Assembly: GCA_905205085.1 (NCBI GenBank)
Contig: CAJLCG010000033.1
Location: forward strand, 1 to 20,581
Source: an uncultured Oscillospiraceae bacterium
Lineage (GTDB): Bacteria; Bacillota; Clostridia; Oscillospirales; Oscillospiraceae
DNA: 20,581 bases
Direction of reading: 5' to 3'
Positions 7,170 to 14,344 of this stretch are shown here, one piece after another (within the stretch, counting starts at the first letter, position 1; the number at the start of each line of letters is the position of its first letter). Both the position numbers and the translations under genes were made by a program. The notes beneath the pieces are model-generated. The model was not told the DNA's origin. It saw only the letters and a list, made by a program, of their open reading frames with translations, and did not search any database.

Positions 7170-7210
7170 AATAAAACCGACGCCGGCCAACACACCTTCC
7201 GGCTCGTCGG
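7170..7210 (-). promoter_or_regulatory. Terminator-like hairpin in the gdhA leader
   Basis: On the minus strand CCGACG (7210-7205), a 2-base bulge, CCGG (7202-7199), a 12-base loop, then CCGG (7186-7183) and CGTCGG (7182-7177), followed at once by TTTTATT. This 10-bp GC-rich stem sits between the promoter and the ribosome binding site, where a factor-independent attenuator would be. It could also just stabilise the mRNA. Confidence 0.5.
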
Positions 7211-7233
7211 CGCTTGGTTGTTTGTGGTTCCAG

Positions 7234-7262
7234 ATTATAGCATCCGACTTTTCGTTTTGCAA
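7234..7262 (-). promoter_or_regulatory. Promoter of gdhA
   Basis: On the minus strand TTGCAA (7262-7257), 17 bases, TATAAT (7239-7234), the latter preceded by TGC (extended -10). An inverted repeat TGCAAG/CTTGCA (7258-7263/7278-7283) overlaps the -35 and may be an operator. Confidence 0.85.
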
Positions 7263-7553
7263 GTTTACTCAATTTATCTTGCATTTTCATAAATTTCAGG
7301 GTTTTGCCCGGCTTTTGCGGTCTCAATATTCCTCTTTTTCATGTTTTATATGATGTTATTGAATGTCTGAAAATTATTTTCTTCCTCCTTTTGGGAGTTT
7401 TCTTCGCATCCGCCAAATTTCCACGGCAGATGGACAAATGTGTTTGTGTATTTTTAACACAGTAAAGGAGCAAAGTCCCCAAAAAATCCTTCTCCATCCC
7501 CTGAATTTACGCCGAATATGGCCAGTTTAGAACTAAAATTCCCTCTGAGCGCA
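7263..7553. other. AT-rich gene-free region upstream of gdhA
   Basis: About 290 bases much richer in A and T than the genes around it. I find no convincing reading frame. Small features are GAAAAT/ATTTTC around 7375, TGTGT/ACACA (7445-7449/7457-7461) and CTCC/GGAG near 7384-7394. None is strong. It probably serves only as upstream sequence of gdhA. Confidence 0.5.
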
Positions 7554-7584
7554 AAAAAATTCCCTGCCGCAGGTGCGGCAGGGA
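7553..7584 (-). terminator. Intrinsic terminator of the CofE-like gene
   Basis: TCCCTGCCGC (7561-7570) pairs perfectly with GCGGCAGGGA (7575-7584) around an AGGT loop. On the minus strand a run of T (ATTTTTTTG) follows. It lies 17 bases after the stop of the CofE-like gene. Confidence 0.92.
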
Positions 7585-7601
7585 GAAAAGAAATACCTTG
7601 A

Positions 7602-8306
7602 TCAGGCCTTGCGGATGATGCCCATGGGGGTAGACTCGCTGGACTGGCCCAGGGGGTTGTCCCCCAGAATCTTGGCGATCTGGTCCATGGAGGGCTCCTT
7701 CTCGGAGAAGCCCAGGATATTGGCGCCCAGGTCGTTAATGTCCACGATGGCCACCGGGTAGCCCAGAGCAGCGGCCAGCTTCTTGGAGGTGCCCATGGGA
7801 TCGTCGGGGGTGAGGACCACATAGTGGTCATAGGGAGGGATGGTGCCCTCGGTGGGGCCGTCGATGCCCCGGGCCTTGGGGCCGGCCACAATGTAGAACC
7901 AGCCCTTCTGATGCAGAATCTTGCCGATCACGCTGCAAAAGGCGGCAAACAGAATGCGCAGAGTGCCGCACTCCTGCAGGGCCATCTCCATAGTCTCAGG
8001 GATGCCCAGGCCGATGCCGGCGGGGGTCTTGGTCACGTAGCGGCTGAGGGTAACGGCCAGCTTGCGGGGCTTGATGTCCTCCATAGGGATGGCGCGGCTC
8101 TGGGTGCAGGCCACCGCCTTCTCGGAAATAAACAGGATGTCGCCGGGCTGCATCTGGTCCTTGGCGTAGCGGCACACCACATCCTCCATCTTGTCCGCCT
8201 TGGTGATCAGGTGGGTTTTGATGGGAATGCGCTGGTAGTCCACCCCGTCCACGGTGCGGATCAGCTTCTTACCCGGGTTGGCGCTGTAAACGGTCTCTTC
8301 GCTCAT
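7602..8306 (-). CDS. CofE-like gamma-glutamyl ligase family protein
   Basis: A 234-residue protein of the coenzyme F420-0:L-glutamate ligase family (PF01996). CofE adds glutamates to F420-0 using GTP in methanogens and actinobacteria. Recognisable parts are PIKTHLITKADKMEDVV near the N-terminus, GDILFISEKAVACTQSRAIP (residues 55-74), and GIDGPTEGTIPPYDHYVVLTPDDP (147-170). Clostridia of this type are not known to make F420 and no other cof gene is in view, so the true substrate is unknown and the CofE label should be read as family membership only. The start is the ATG at 8306, with GAGGAG 9 bases upstream; the TTG three codons earlier is too close to it. It has its own promoter and terminator, so it is monocistronic. 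Cytoplasmic; no membrane segment. Confidence 0.85.
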   Translation of the reverse strand: MSEETVYSANPGKKLIRTVDGVDYQRIPIKTHLITKADKMEDVVCRYAKDQMQPGDILFISEKAVACTQSRAIPMEDIKPRKLAVTLSRYVTKTPAGIGLGIPETMEMALQECGTLRILFAAFCSVIGKILHQKGWFYIVAGPKARGIDGPTEGTIPPYDHYVVLTPDDPMGTSKKLAAALGYPVAIVDINDLGANILGFSEKEPSMDQIAKILGDNPLGQSSESTPMGIIRKA

Positions 8307-8331
8307 ATCTTGCAACTCCTCTCAGGCGGGG

Positions 8332-8396
8332 ACCCCCGCTCTGCATCAAAGATTGTTCCACGGTTTCTGTCACATTATAGCACCGAAAGCGGGGGT
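8332..8396 (-). promoter_or_regulatory. Promoter region of the CofE-like gene with flanking 9-bp inverted repeat
   Basis: On the minus strand TATAAT at 8379-8374 is preceded by TGC (extended -10); the -35 is poor. The box lies between ACCCCCGCT (8332-8340) and AGCGGGGGT (8388-8396), a perfect 9-bp inverted repeat with 47 bases between. The gene-proximal arm can also fold locally (GCGGGG/CCCCGC) just before the ribosome binding site. Confidence 0.5.
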
Positions 8397-8483
8397 ATTC
8401 CATAAGTTTTCCCAATTTTTCTCGGTCAAAATTACCGAAAATTCCCCCGTTTTCTCTTCCCTCTTCCCAGTTTCCTGACAGGG

Positions 8484-9248
8484 TCAGTCTCCCAGCTCCT
8501 CCGGCAGAGGCCGCCGCCGGTGCTCCACCGGTCCCCAGGCAGGCAGAGGCAGGCGCTGCATGGCTCCAAAGGCACGGCTTTTCAGCCCGGGATAACGGCC
8601 GTTGAGCTCGTAGATCAGCTCCTTGATCTCCTGGCGCTTGGTGTTGCCGTTGGCGGGGCAGGGGTTTTCCACCACCGGCAGCTCCAGTCGCTGGGCGGTG
8701 TGCGCCACCAGCTTCTCTCCGCAGTAGAGCATGGGCCGGATCTGGGTGATGCCCATGCGGTCCAGCCAGGTCACCGGCTGGAAGCAGGACAGCCGCCCCT
8801 CAAAAATGAGGGACATAAATAAGGTCTCCACCGCGTCGTCGTAGTGGTGGCCCAGGGCGATCTTGGTGATCCCCCGCTCCTTCATGGCGTTGTGCAGGGC
8901 ACCCCGGCGCATTTTGGCGCACATGGAGCAGGGGTTCTTTTCCTTGCGCACATCAAAAATAATATGGTGGATCTCGCTGGGGATCAGGGTATAGGGGACG
9001 CCCAGCTCCTCACAGTAGCGAGCCACGGGGGAAAAATCCATGCTCGGGCGGCCGTCGGCGTGGCCCATGTCCAGGGTAATGGCCTCCACCTCGAAGGGGA
9101 TGGGATAGAACTCCCGGAGCTTGGCCAGGGCGGTGAGCAGCACCAGGGAGTCCTTTCCCCCGGAAACGCCCACTGCAACCCGGTCGTTGGGGGCAATCAT
9201 CTCATAGTCCTCCACACAGCGGCGGACCAGGGATAAAATACGGTTCAT
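8484..9248 (-). CDS. TtcA-like PP-loop tRNA 2-thiocytidine synthetase family protein
   Basis: A 254-residue ATP-dependent PP-loop protein of the TtcA/TilS-like class. TtcA activates C32 of certain tRNAs by adenylation and inserts sulfur with help from an iron-sulfur cluster. Visible: AVGVSGGKDSLVLL with the PP-loop SGGKDS (29-34); a CxxC pair C107/C110 in NPCSMCAKMRRG; GHHYDDAVET (133-142); and a third Cys, C197, in NPCPANGNTKRQEIK. Three conserved cysteines fit TtcA cluster ligands, not TilS. Which tRNA it modifies in Clostridia is uncertain. The start is ATG 9248 with GGAAGGAGA upstream; the longer reading frame upstream has no ribosome site. It is divergent from rplM, with a 10-bp tandem repeat in the shared gap. 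No clear terminator follows; only weak hairpins at 8475-8487 and 8422-8438. Confidence 0.87.
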   Translation of the reverse strand: MNRILSLVRRCVEDYEMIAPNDRVAVGVSGGKDSLVLLTALAKLREFYPIPFEVEAITLDMGHADGRPSMDFSPVARYCEELGVPYTLIPSEIHHIIFDVRKEKNPCSMCAKMRRGALHNAMKERGITKIALGHHYDDAVETLFMSLIFEGRLSCFQPVTWLDRMGITQIRPMLYCGEKLVAHTAQRLELPVVENPCPANGNTKRQEIKELIYELNGRYPGLKSRAFGAMQRLPLPAWGPVEHRRRPLPEELGD

Positions 9249-9320
9249 TTCTGTCTCCTTCCGGGCAAAACAGCCCCGTTTCACAACATTTCCCGCAAAA
9301 CAATTTGAAAATCGAAAGCG

Positions 9321-9344
9321 AGATATCAAGAGATATCAAGAGAT
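9321..9344. repeat. 10-bp tandem repeat between ttcA-like gene and rplM
   Basis: AGATATCAAG occurs twice in tandem (9321-9330, 9331-9340) and begins a third copy (AGAT, 9341-9344). Each unit contains the palindrome GATATC and, on the minus strand, TTGATA, which resembles a -35 box. The 10-bp period equals one helical turn. Confidence 0.6.
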
Positions 9345-9399
9345 TTTGCGAGAATACGAGAGATTTTTAAAACTCAGCAAAAAATGGTCAAAAAAGTCG

Positions 9400-9428
9400 T
9401 TGACACCTGACCGCCCAAATACTATAAT
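9400..9428 (+). promoter_or_regulatory. Consensus promoter of rplM-rpsI
   Basis: TTGACA (9400-9405), 17 bases, TATAAT (9423-9428): both hexamers and spacing are perfect sigma-A consensus, as expected for ribosomal protein genes. Confidence 0.95.
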
Positions 9429-9435
9429 ACAAAAC

Positions 9436-9482
9436 GCTCCGCTTGTACAGTGGAGCCCATGATTTTATTCCAAACACCGTGG
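9436..9482 (+). promoter_or_regulatory. Hairpin leader of rplM (candidate L13 leader)
   Basis: GCTCCGCT (9436-9443) pairs with AGTGGAGC (9449-9456), 8 bp with one G-U and a 5-base loop. It is followed by CCATG/CGTGG (9457-9461/9478-9482), 5 bp with one G-U. These sit at the start of the transcript, before the ribosome site at 9506. An autoregulatory L13 leader family is known in Firmicutes; membership is inferred from position only. Confidence 0.45.
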
Positions 9483-9517
9483 TTCAACATAAGCACACGA
9501 AAATGGAGGTTTCACCT

Positions 9518-9949
9518 ATGTCCACTTTTATGGCCAACAAGGGGAACATCGAGCGTAAGTGGTATATCCTGGACGCCGCGAACAAGCCCCTGGGCAAGAC
9601 CGCTGCCGCCGCCGCCACCCTGCTGCGGGGCAAGCATAAGCCTGAGTTCACTCCCAACGCCGACTGCGGCGACTTCGTCATCGTCATCAACGCTGACAAG
9701 GCCGTGCTGACCGGCAAGAAGCTGGATCAGAAGTACTATCGCCGTCACTCCGGCTGGGTCGGCGGTCTGAAGGAAGTCAAGTACCGCACCCTGATGAGCG
9801 AGCGCCCCGAGCTGGCCATGAAGCTGGCTGTGAAGGGCATGCTGCCCAAGAACTCCCTGTCCAACAGTGCCCTGACCCGCCTGAAGATCTATCGCGGCGG
9901 CGAGCATGAGCACGCTGCCCAGAAGCCCGAGCTCTGGGACGCTCAGTAA
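9518..9949 (+). CDS. rplM: 50S ribosomal protein L13
   Basis: A 143-residue protein matching bacterial L13 throughout (E. coli 142): [17 protein letters not shown] near the N-terminus, the [20 protein letters not shown] segment, and the family signature in the C-terminal third, [20 protein letters not shown]13 is an early assembly protein of the large subunit. The ATG at 9518 is chosen because GGAGG lies 7 bases upstream and it gives the family N-terminus; the upstream in-frame ATGs lie in the leader. It is cotranscribed with rpsI, which begins 17 bases later, the universal rplM-rpsI arrangement. Regulation may involve the leader hairpins. Confidence 0.98.
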   Translation: MSTFMANKGNIERKWYILDAANKPLGKTAAAAATLLRGKHKPEFTPNADCGDFVIVINADKAVLTGKKLDQKYYRRHSGWVGGLKEVKYRTLMSERPELAMKLAVKGMLPKNSLSNSALTRLKIYRGGEHEHAAQKPELWDAQ

Positions 9950-9966
9950 TCAGGAGGTAGACGATC

Positions 9967-10371
9967 ATGTATCAGAGCAAGAAGCCCTATTTCTATGGCA
10001 CCGGCCGTCGGAAGTCCTCCGTGGCCCGTGTTCACCTGTTCCCCAACGGCACCGGCTCCATCACCATCAACGGCCGTGACATCGACGAGTACTTTGGTCT
10101 GGAGACCCTGAAGCTGCTGGTCCGTCAGCCCCTGGCTACCACCGACACCCTGGGCAAGATGGATATCGTTGCTACCGTCACCGGCGGCGGCGTGACCGGC
10201 CAGGCCGGCGCTATCCGTCACGGTGTGGCCCGCGCCCTGCTGCTGGCCAACGAGGAGTACCGCCCCGCCCTGAAGGCTGCCGGTCTGCTCACCCGCGATC
10301 CTCGTATGAAGGAGCGTAAGAAGTACGGTCTGAAGGCCGCCCGTCGTGCTCCTCAGTTCAGCAAGCGCTGA
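9967..10371 (+). CDS. rpsI: 30S ribosomal protein S9
   Basis: A 134-residue S9 (typical 130). Hallmarks: [21 protein letters not shown] at the N-terminus, the signature [19 protein letters not shown], and the basic tail ending in FSKR, whose last residues reach the P-site tRNA in the small subunit. The ATG at 9967 has CAGGAGGT upstream. It is the second gene of the rplM-rpsI operon and is followed by a strong intrinsic terminator. Confidence 0.98.
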   Translation: MYQSKKPYFYGTGRRKSSVARVHLFPNGTGSITINGRDIDEYFGLETLKLLVRQPLATTDTLGKMDIVATVTGGGVTGQAGAIRHGVARALLLANEEYRPALKAAGLLTRDPRMKERKKYGLKAARRAPQFSKR

Positions 10372-10390
10372 TTTTACCCCTTGCTTTTTC

Positions 10391-10424
10391 AAGACACCGT
10401 CCATTTGGGCGGTGTCTTTTTTTA
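10391..10424 (+). terminator. Intrinsic terminator of rplM-rpsI
   Basis: AAGACACCG (10391-10399) pairs with CGGTGTCTT (10410-10418), extended inward by three more pairs (one G-U) to a 4-base loop, followed by a run of T. It lies 19 bases after the rpsI stop. Confidence 0.94.
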
Positions 10425-10439
10425 TGCCAAGCCACACAT

Positions 10440-10468
10440 TTGCCTGTCTGGCCGCCGTTTGTTATAAT
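10440..10468 (+). promoter_or_regulatory. Promoter of the ANT(6)-like gene
   Basis: TTGCCT (10440-10445), 17 bases, TATAAT (10463-10468), 44 bases before the ATG. Confidence 0.75.
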
Positions 10469-10511
10469 TAGGAAGAACGCACCAAATCACAGCAAGGAGG
10501 TGACCGATCCG

Positions 10512-11408
10512 ATGCGCAGCGAGCAGGAGATGATGGACCTGATCCTGTCTGTGGCCAAATCCGACTCCCGGATTTTAGCGGCCTATCTGAAAGGCTCCCG
10601 CACCAATCCAAACGTGCCAAAGGACATGTATCGTGACTTTGACCTTATGTATGTGGTAACCGAAACCGACTCTTTCCGACAGGACCCGGCATGGCTGGAT
10701 CTCTTCGGTCCACGGATTTTGACCCAGGAACAGGACAGCGACTTTGGATACGGAGACCGGTTTGGTCTGCGCACCAACTACCAGCAGCTCTATTCCTGGC
10801 TTCTTCTGCTGGAGGACGGAAACCGGATCGACCTGGGCGTGGAGACAGTAGAGCACATGCAGCAGGGCTGCACCCGCAACAAGCTCTTTTTGCCTCTGCT
10901 GGACAAGATCGGGTGCCTTCCCAAGCTGCCGCCCCCCAGCGATGAGGACTTCCATGTCAAGCCTCCCACCGTCAGCCAATTTCACGGCTGCTGCAACGAG
11001 TTTTTCTGGAGCCTGTGCGATGTGGCCAAGGGCATTGCCCGGGATGAGCTCCCCTTTGCCATGACCACCTACCACGCCCAGGCCCGCCCCATGCTGGAAC
11101 AAATGCTGGCCTGGTATGTGGGCTGTGCCACGGACTTTTCCATTTCCTGCGGCAAATCCAATAAATTTTTCCGCCGCTGCCTGCCCCAGCCCCTCTACCA
11201 GCGCTACACCCAGATCTACTGCGATAGCGACTACCAGCATATGTGGCAGGCCATACACACCGCCTGCTCTCTGTTCCATGACGCAGCCAAAGACGTGGGG
11301 GCACAGTTGGGATTTTCCTATCCCCAGGCCGATGAGGACGGCTTTTCCCAGTACCTGGCCTTCATCCAGCGCACCCTGCGCCAAGCAAATTCCGGCGGTC
11401 CGCTTTGA
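10512..11408 (+). CDS. Aminoglycoside 6-adenylyltransferase, ANT(6)/AadK-like
   Basis: A 298-residue nucleotidyltransferase aligning over its length with Bacillus AadK (284) and AadE (about 302). These enzymes transfer AMP from ATP to the 6-hydroxyl of streptomycin. The opening MRSEQEMMDLIL is nearly that of AadK. The nucleotidyltransferase motif GSRTN (residues 28-32) is followed by RDFDLMYVV with D42 and D44, and a third carboxylate D107 in GNRIDLGVE. The C-terminal helical part keeps FHGCCNEFFW and MLAWYVG. All catalytic residues expected for the family are present. The ATG at 10512 follows AAGGAGGTGA. It has its own promoter and no nearby mobile element, so it looks like a resident chromosomal gene. 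I see no separate terminator before the next promoter. Whether it gives measurable resistance is unknown. Confidence 0.9.
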   Translation: MRSEQEMMDLILSVAKSDSRILAAYLKGSRTNPNVPKDMYRDFDLMYVVTETDSFRQDPAWLDLFGPRILTQEQDSDFGYGDRFGLRTNYQQLYSWLLLLEDGNRIDLGVETVEHMQQGCTRNKLFLPLLDKIGCLPKLPPPSDEDFHVKPPTVSQFHGCCNEFFWSLCDVAKGIARDELPFAMTTYHAQARPMLEQMLAWYVGCATDFSISCGKSNKFFRRCLPQPLYQRYTQIYCDSDYQHMWQAIHTACSLFHDAAKDVGAQLGFSYPQADEDGFSQYLAFIQRTLRQANSGGPL

Positions 11409-11413
11409 CTCCC

Positions 11414-11442
11414 TTGAGAAAAAAGCGCGTCTCAGCTATAAT
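11414..11442 (+). promoter_or_regulatory. Promoter of the carbohydrate ABC transporter operon
   Basis: TTGAGA (11414-11419), 17 bases, TATAAT (11437-11442). The -10 lies 29 bases before the ATG, so the leader is very short. Confidence 0.85.
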
Positions 11443-11471
11443 CAAACGGTATTGGAAGGGAGATTATGCCT

Positions 11472-12572
11472 ATGAATATTCAGCTTGAGCATCTCACAAA
11501 AACCTTTCACAGCCCGGGCCGGAAGTCCTCCGGCGAAGTGGTTGCTGTGAACGACTTTACCTTTGAGATTCCCGATGGCCAGCTCATCGGCCTGCTGGGC
11601 CCCTCGGGCTGCGGAAAGAGTACCACTCTGAACCTGATCTGCGGGCTGGAGCAGCCCACCAGCGGAAAGATCTTCTTCGGCGACCGTGACGTCACCGACC
11701 TGCCCCCGGAGCTGCGGGGCGTGGGCATGGTCTTTCAGAACTACGCCCTCTACCCCCACCTGACCGTGCGGAAAAATATCCTCTTCCCCCTGGAAAATTT
11801 AAAGGGGAAGGAGCGTCTGACCAAGGAGGAGATGGCCCGGCGGGTAGACCAGGCGGCTGGCCTGGTGCAGATTCAGGAGCTGATGGACCGCAAGCCCAGC
11901 GAGCTGTCCGGCGGCCAGCAGCAGCGGGTGGCTATCGCCCGGGCGCTGGTGAAGATGCCCCACGTTCTTCTGCTGGACGAGCCCCTCTCCAATCTGGACG
12001 CCCGGCTGCGCCTCCAGACCCGGGAGGAGATTCGGAAAATCCAGCGTTCCACCAAAATTACCACTGTTTTCGTCACCCACGACCAGGAGGAGGCCATGAG
12101 CATCTCCGACCGGATCGTAGTCATGAAGGAGGGGGTTTTGCAGCAGATCGGCGCGCCTCAGCAGGTCTATGACGACCCGGCCAACCTGTTTGTGGCCAAG
12201 TTCCTGGGCACGCCTCCCATTAACGTCTTTGACGGCCAGATCCAGAGCGGTATGCTCTGTCTGGGTGGAGAGGCGGTGCTGCCCGTCCCCGGCCTCACGG
12301 ACCAGAGCGTCACCGTGGGCATCCGCCCCGAGGGCTTCCTGCCCCAGGCCGACGGTCCCCTCTCCTGCACCTTGAACAGCGTGGAGGTGATGGGCCGGGA
12401 CATCAGCGTGGTGGCCTCCCATCCCGCCTGCCAGTCCCCCACCCTGCGGGCCATCATTACCGCCGACGCCCCGGTGGACCGGAATGCCTCCACCGTCCGC
12501 TTTGCCTTAAAGCCGGAGAAAGTCTTCCTCTTCCAGCCTGACTCCGGCCAACGGATTCGGGGTGCGCGATGA
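11472..12572 (+). CDS. ABC transporter ATP-binding protein (MalK/UgpC type)
   Basis: A 366-residue ATPase of the CUT1 carbohydrate ABC family. It carries Walker A GPSGCGKST (43-51), the Q-loop in VFQNYALYPHL (87-97), the signature LSGGQQQR (145-152), Walker B VLLLDEP (165-171, catalytic E170) and the H-loop H203 in VTHDQEEAM. The last 120 or so residues form the OB-like regulatory domain usual in MalK, with GIRPEGF. It works as a dimer on the inner face of the permease pair encoded next. The second ATG (11472) is preferred: GGAAGGGAG is 9 bases upstream of it, but only 3 from the ATG at 11466. Its stop overlaps the next start by four bases (ATGA), indicating translational coupling. The sugar cannot be read from the ATPase. 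Confidence 0.94.
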   Translation: MNIQLEHLTKTFHSPGRKSSGEVVAVNDFTFEIPDGQLIGLLGPSGCGKSTTLNLICGLEQPTSGKIFFGDRDVTDLPPELRGVGMVFQNYALYPHLTVRKNILFPLENLKGKERLTKEEMARRVDQAAGLVQIQELMDRKPSELSGGQQQRVAIARALVKMPHVLLLDEPLSNLDARLRLQTREEIRKIQRSTKITTVFVTHDQEEAMSISDRIVVMKEGVLQQIGAPQQVYDDPANLFVAKFLGTPPINVFDGQIQSGMLCLGGEAVLPVPGLTDQSVTVGIRPEGFLPQADGPLSCTLNSVEVMGRDISVVASHPACQSPTLRAIITADAPVDRNASTVRFALKPEKVFLFQPDSGQRIRGAR

Positions 12573-13456
12573 AACAACAACGAAAAGCCTGGCTCTACCT
12601 GCTCCCCGCCCTGCTGTTTCTGGGAGCCTTCATGGTCTACCCCCTCATCGACGTGTTCGTCTACTCGGTGGAGGAGGGCTATAACTTTGCCTCCCAGACC
12701 TACTTCGGTGTGGGACTGTATAACTACTCCTACGTGCTCCATGACCCCTACTTCTTGCAGGCGGTGAAAAACACCTTCCTGCTGGTCATCATCACCGTCC
12801 CCCTGTCCACGGGGCTGGCCCTGGTCATCTCCCTGGCCCTCAGCTCCATCCGGCCTCTCCGGGACCTGTTCCAGACCATCTACTTTCTGCCCTATGTGAC
12901 CAACACCCTGGCAGTGGGTCTGGTATTCATGATCCTCTTCCAGAAGACGGAGTACACCGACGGCCTCATCAACCTGATGATCCAGTGGTTTGGCGGCTCC
13001 AGCGTGGACTTCATCGAGGGCCCCTACTGGGCCAAGATGTTTGTTCTGTGCTTTTACACCATCTGGGTGGTCATGCCCTTTAAAATTCTCATTCTCACCA
13101 GCGCCCTGGCCTCGGTGAACCCGGACTACTACAAGGCCGCCCGGGTGGACGGCACCTCCAAGGGGCGCATCTTCCTGCGCATCACCTTGCCCATGATCTC
13201 CCCCATGGTGTTCTACCTGGTGGTCACCGGCTTTATCGGCGCCTTCAAGGCGTACAGCGACGCGGTGGCCCTCTTCGGCACCGACCTGAACGCGGCGGGA
13301 ATGAACACCATTGTAGGCTACGTCTACGACATGCTCTACGGCGACAGCGGCGGCTTCCCGTCCTACGCCTCGGCAGCCGCCATCATCCTGTTTGCCATCG
13401 TGCTGACCATCACCTGCATAAACCTGCTGGTCAGTAAGAAGCACGTGCACTACTAA
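12569..13456 (+). CDS. Carbohydrate ABC transporter permease (MalF/UgpA type)
   Basis: A 295-residue integral membrane protein with six predicted segments. The first is WLYLLPALLFLGAFMVYPLI, the classic opening of CUT1 permeases, ending YPLIDVFVYS. The conserved cytoplasmic coupling loop, which docks onto the ATPase, is YYKAARVDGTSKGRIFLRI followed by TLPMISP (around residues 188-214). It pairs with the next permease to make the translocation path. The start overlaps the ATPase stop by four bases, and the next gene begins 12 bases after its stop. Substrate is likely an oligosaccharide, glycerol phosphate or similar solute, not resolvable here. Confidence 0.93.
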   Translation: MKQQRKAWLYLLPALLFLGAFMVYPLIDVFVYSVEEGYNFASQTYFGVGLYNYSYVLHDPYFLQAVKNTFLLVIITVPLSTGLALVISLALSSIRPLRDLFQTIYFLPYVTNTLAVGLVFMILFQKTEYTDGLINLMIQWFGGSSVDFIEGPYWAKMFVLCFYTIWVVMPFKILILTSALASVNPDYYKAARVDGTSKGRIFLRITLPMISPMVFYLVVTGFIGAFKAYSDAVALFGTDLNAAGMNTIVGYVYDMLYGDSGGFPSYASAAAIILFAIVLTITCINLLVSKKHVHY

Positions 13457-13468
13457 GGGGGGATTTTG

Positions 13469-14344
13469 ATGGAACAATCTTTTGACTTTGAACGCCTCCA
13501 GGGGCGGGCGCTGCGCCGCCGCCGCATCCTGCGGGTACTCACCTACCTGCTGCTGGGCGTGTGGGCGGTGGTGGTCCTCTTCCCCTTCTACTGGATGCTG
13601 CTTACCTCGGTGAAGGACTACGGCGCCTACAACGCCGAGCATATCCCCACCTTCTTTACCCTCTCCCCCACCCTGCAAAACTACAAGGATGCCTTCACCT
13701 CCGTCCCCCTGGGCCGGTATCTGGCCAACACGGTATTCTTTGCCGTGGTCACCACCGCCCTGATGGTGGTGGTCATCACTCTGTCCGCCTACGCCTTTGC
13801 CCGGATGGAGTTCCGGGGGAAAAACCTGCTGTTTACCCTGTTTTTGTCCCTGATGATGATTCCCACCGAGCTGGTGGTCATCACCAACTACGCCACCATC
13901 ACCGGCCTGGAGCTGCGCAACACCTTTACCGGCCTTATCCTCCCCTCCGTCACCTCGGTATTTTATATCTACCTGCTGAAGGAGAACTTTGAGCAGGTGC
14001 CCGACGAGCTCTACCGGGCCGCCAAGGTGGACGGCACCTCCGACTTTAAGTACCTGTGGAAGGTGATGCTGCCCATCTGCCGCCCCACCCTGGTGACCAT
14101 CATCATCCTGAAGGTCATCGAGTGCTGGAACTCCTACGTGTGGCCCCGGCTCATTACCGACGACCCCAACTACTTTCTGGTGTCCAACGGCATCCAGGAG
14201 ATCCGGGAAAACGGCTTTGGCCGGGAGAACATCCCCGCCATGATGGCGGCAGTGGTGGTCATTTCCGTGCCCCTCATTCTGCTGTTCTTCCTGTTCCGGA
14301 AGAAGATCATGGCGGGCGTGTCCAGAGGAGGGATCAAGGGATGA
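13469..14344 (+). CDS. Carbohydrate ABC transporter permease (MalG/UgpE type)
   Basis: A 291-residue second permease of the CUT1 pair, with a positively charged N-terminus (LRRRRIL) before the first segment and the usual FPFYWMLLTSVKDYG motif. The EAA-type coupling loop is LYRAAKVDGTSDFKYLWKVMLP. The ATG at 13469 is used, with GGGGGG 6 bases upstream; a TTG immediately before it is in frame but less likely. Its stop overlaps the start of the binding-protein gene by four bases (ATGA). It forms a heterodimeric channel with the preceding permease. Confidence 0.93.
   Translation: MEQSFDFERLQGRALRRRRILRVLTYLLLGVWAVVVLFPFYWMLLTSVKDYGAYNAEHIPTFFTLSPTLQNYKDAFTSVPLGRYLANTVFFAVVTTALMVVVITLSAYAFARMEFRGKNLLFTLFLSLMMIPTELVVITNYATITGLELRNTFTGLILPSVTSVFYIYLLKENFEQVPDELYRAAKVDGTSDFKYLWKVMLPICRPTLVTIIILKVIECWNSYVWPRLITDDPNYFLVSNGIQEIRENGFGRENIPAMMAAVVVISVPLILLFFLFRKKIMAGVSRGGIKG

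Noticed and set aside
5670..7292. 540-codon plus-strand frame over gdhA
   Set aside because: Antisense shadow of glutamate dehydrogenase; no family resemblance and no start signals.
7381..7400. CTCC/GGAG hairpin with T-run on the plus strand
   Set aside because: No plus-strand gene ends upstream and the stem is only four to five pairs.
12167..13678. 503-codon minus-strand frame over the ABC permease region
   Set aside because: His/Gly/Asp-rich antisense shadow of high-GC genes; the plus strand carries recognisable permeases and ATPase.
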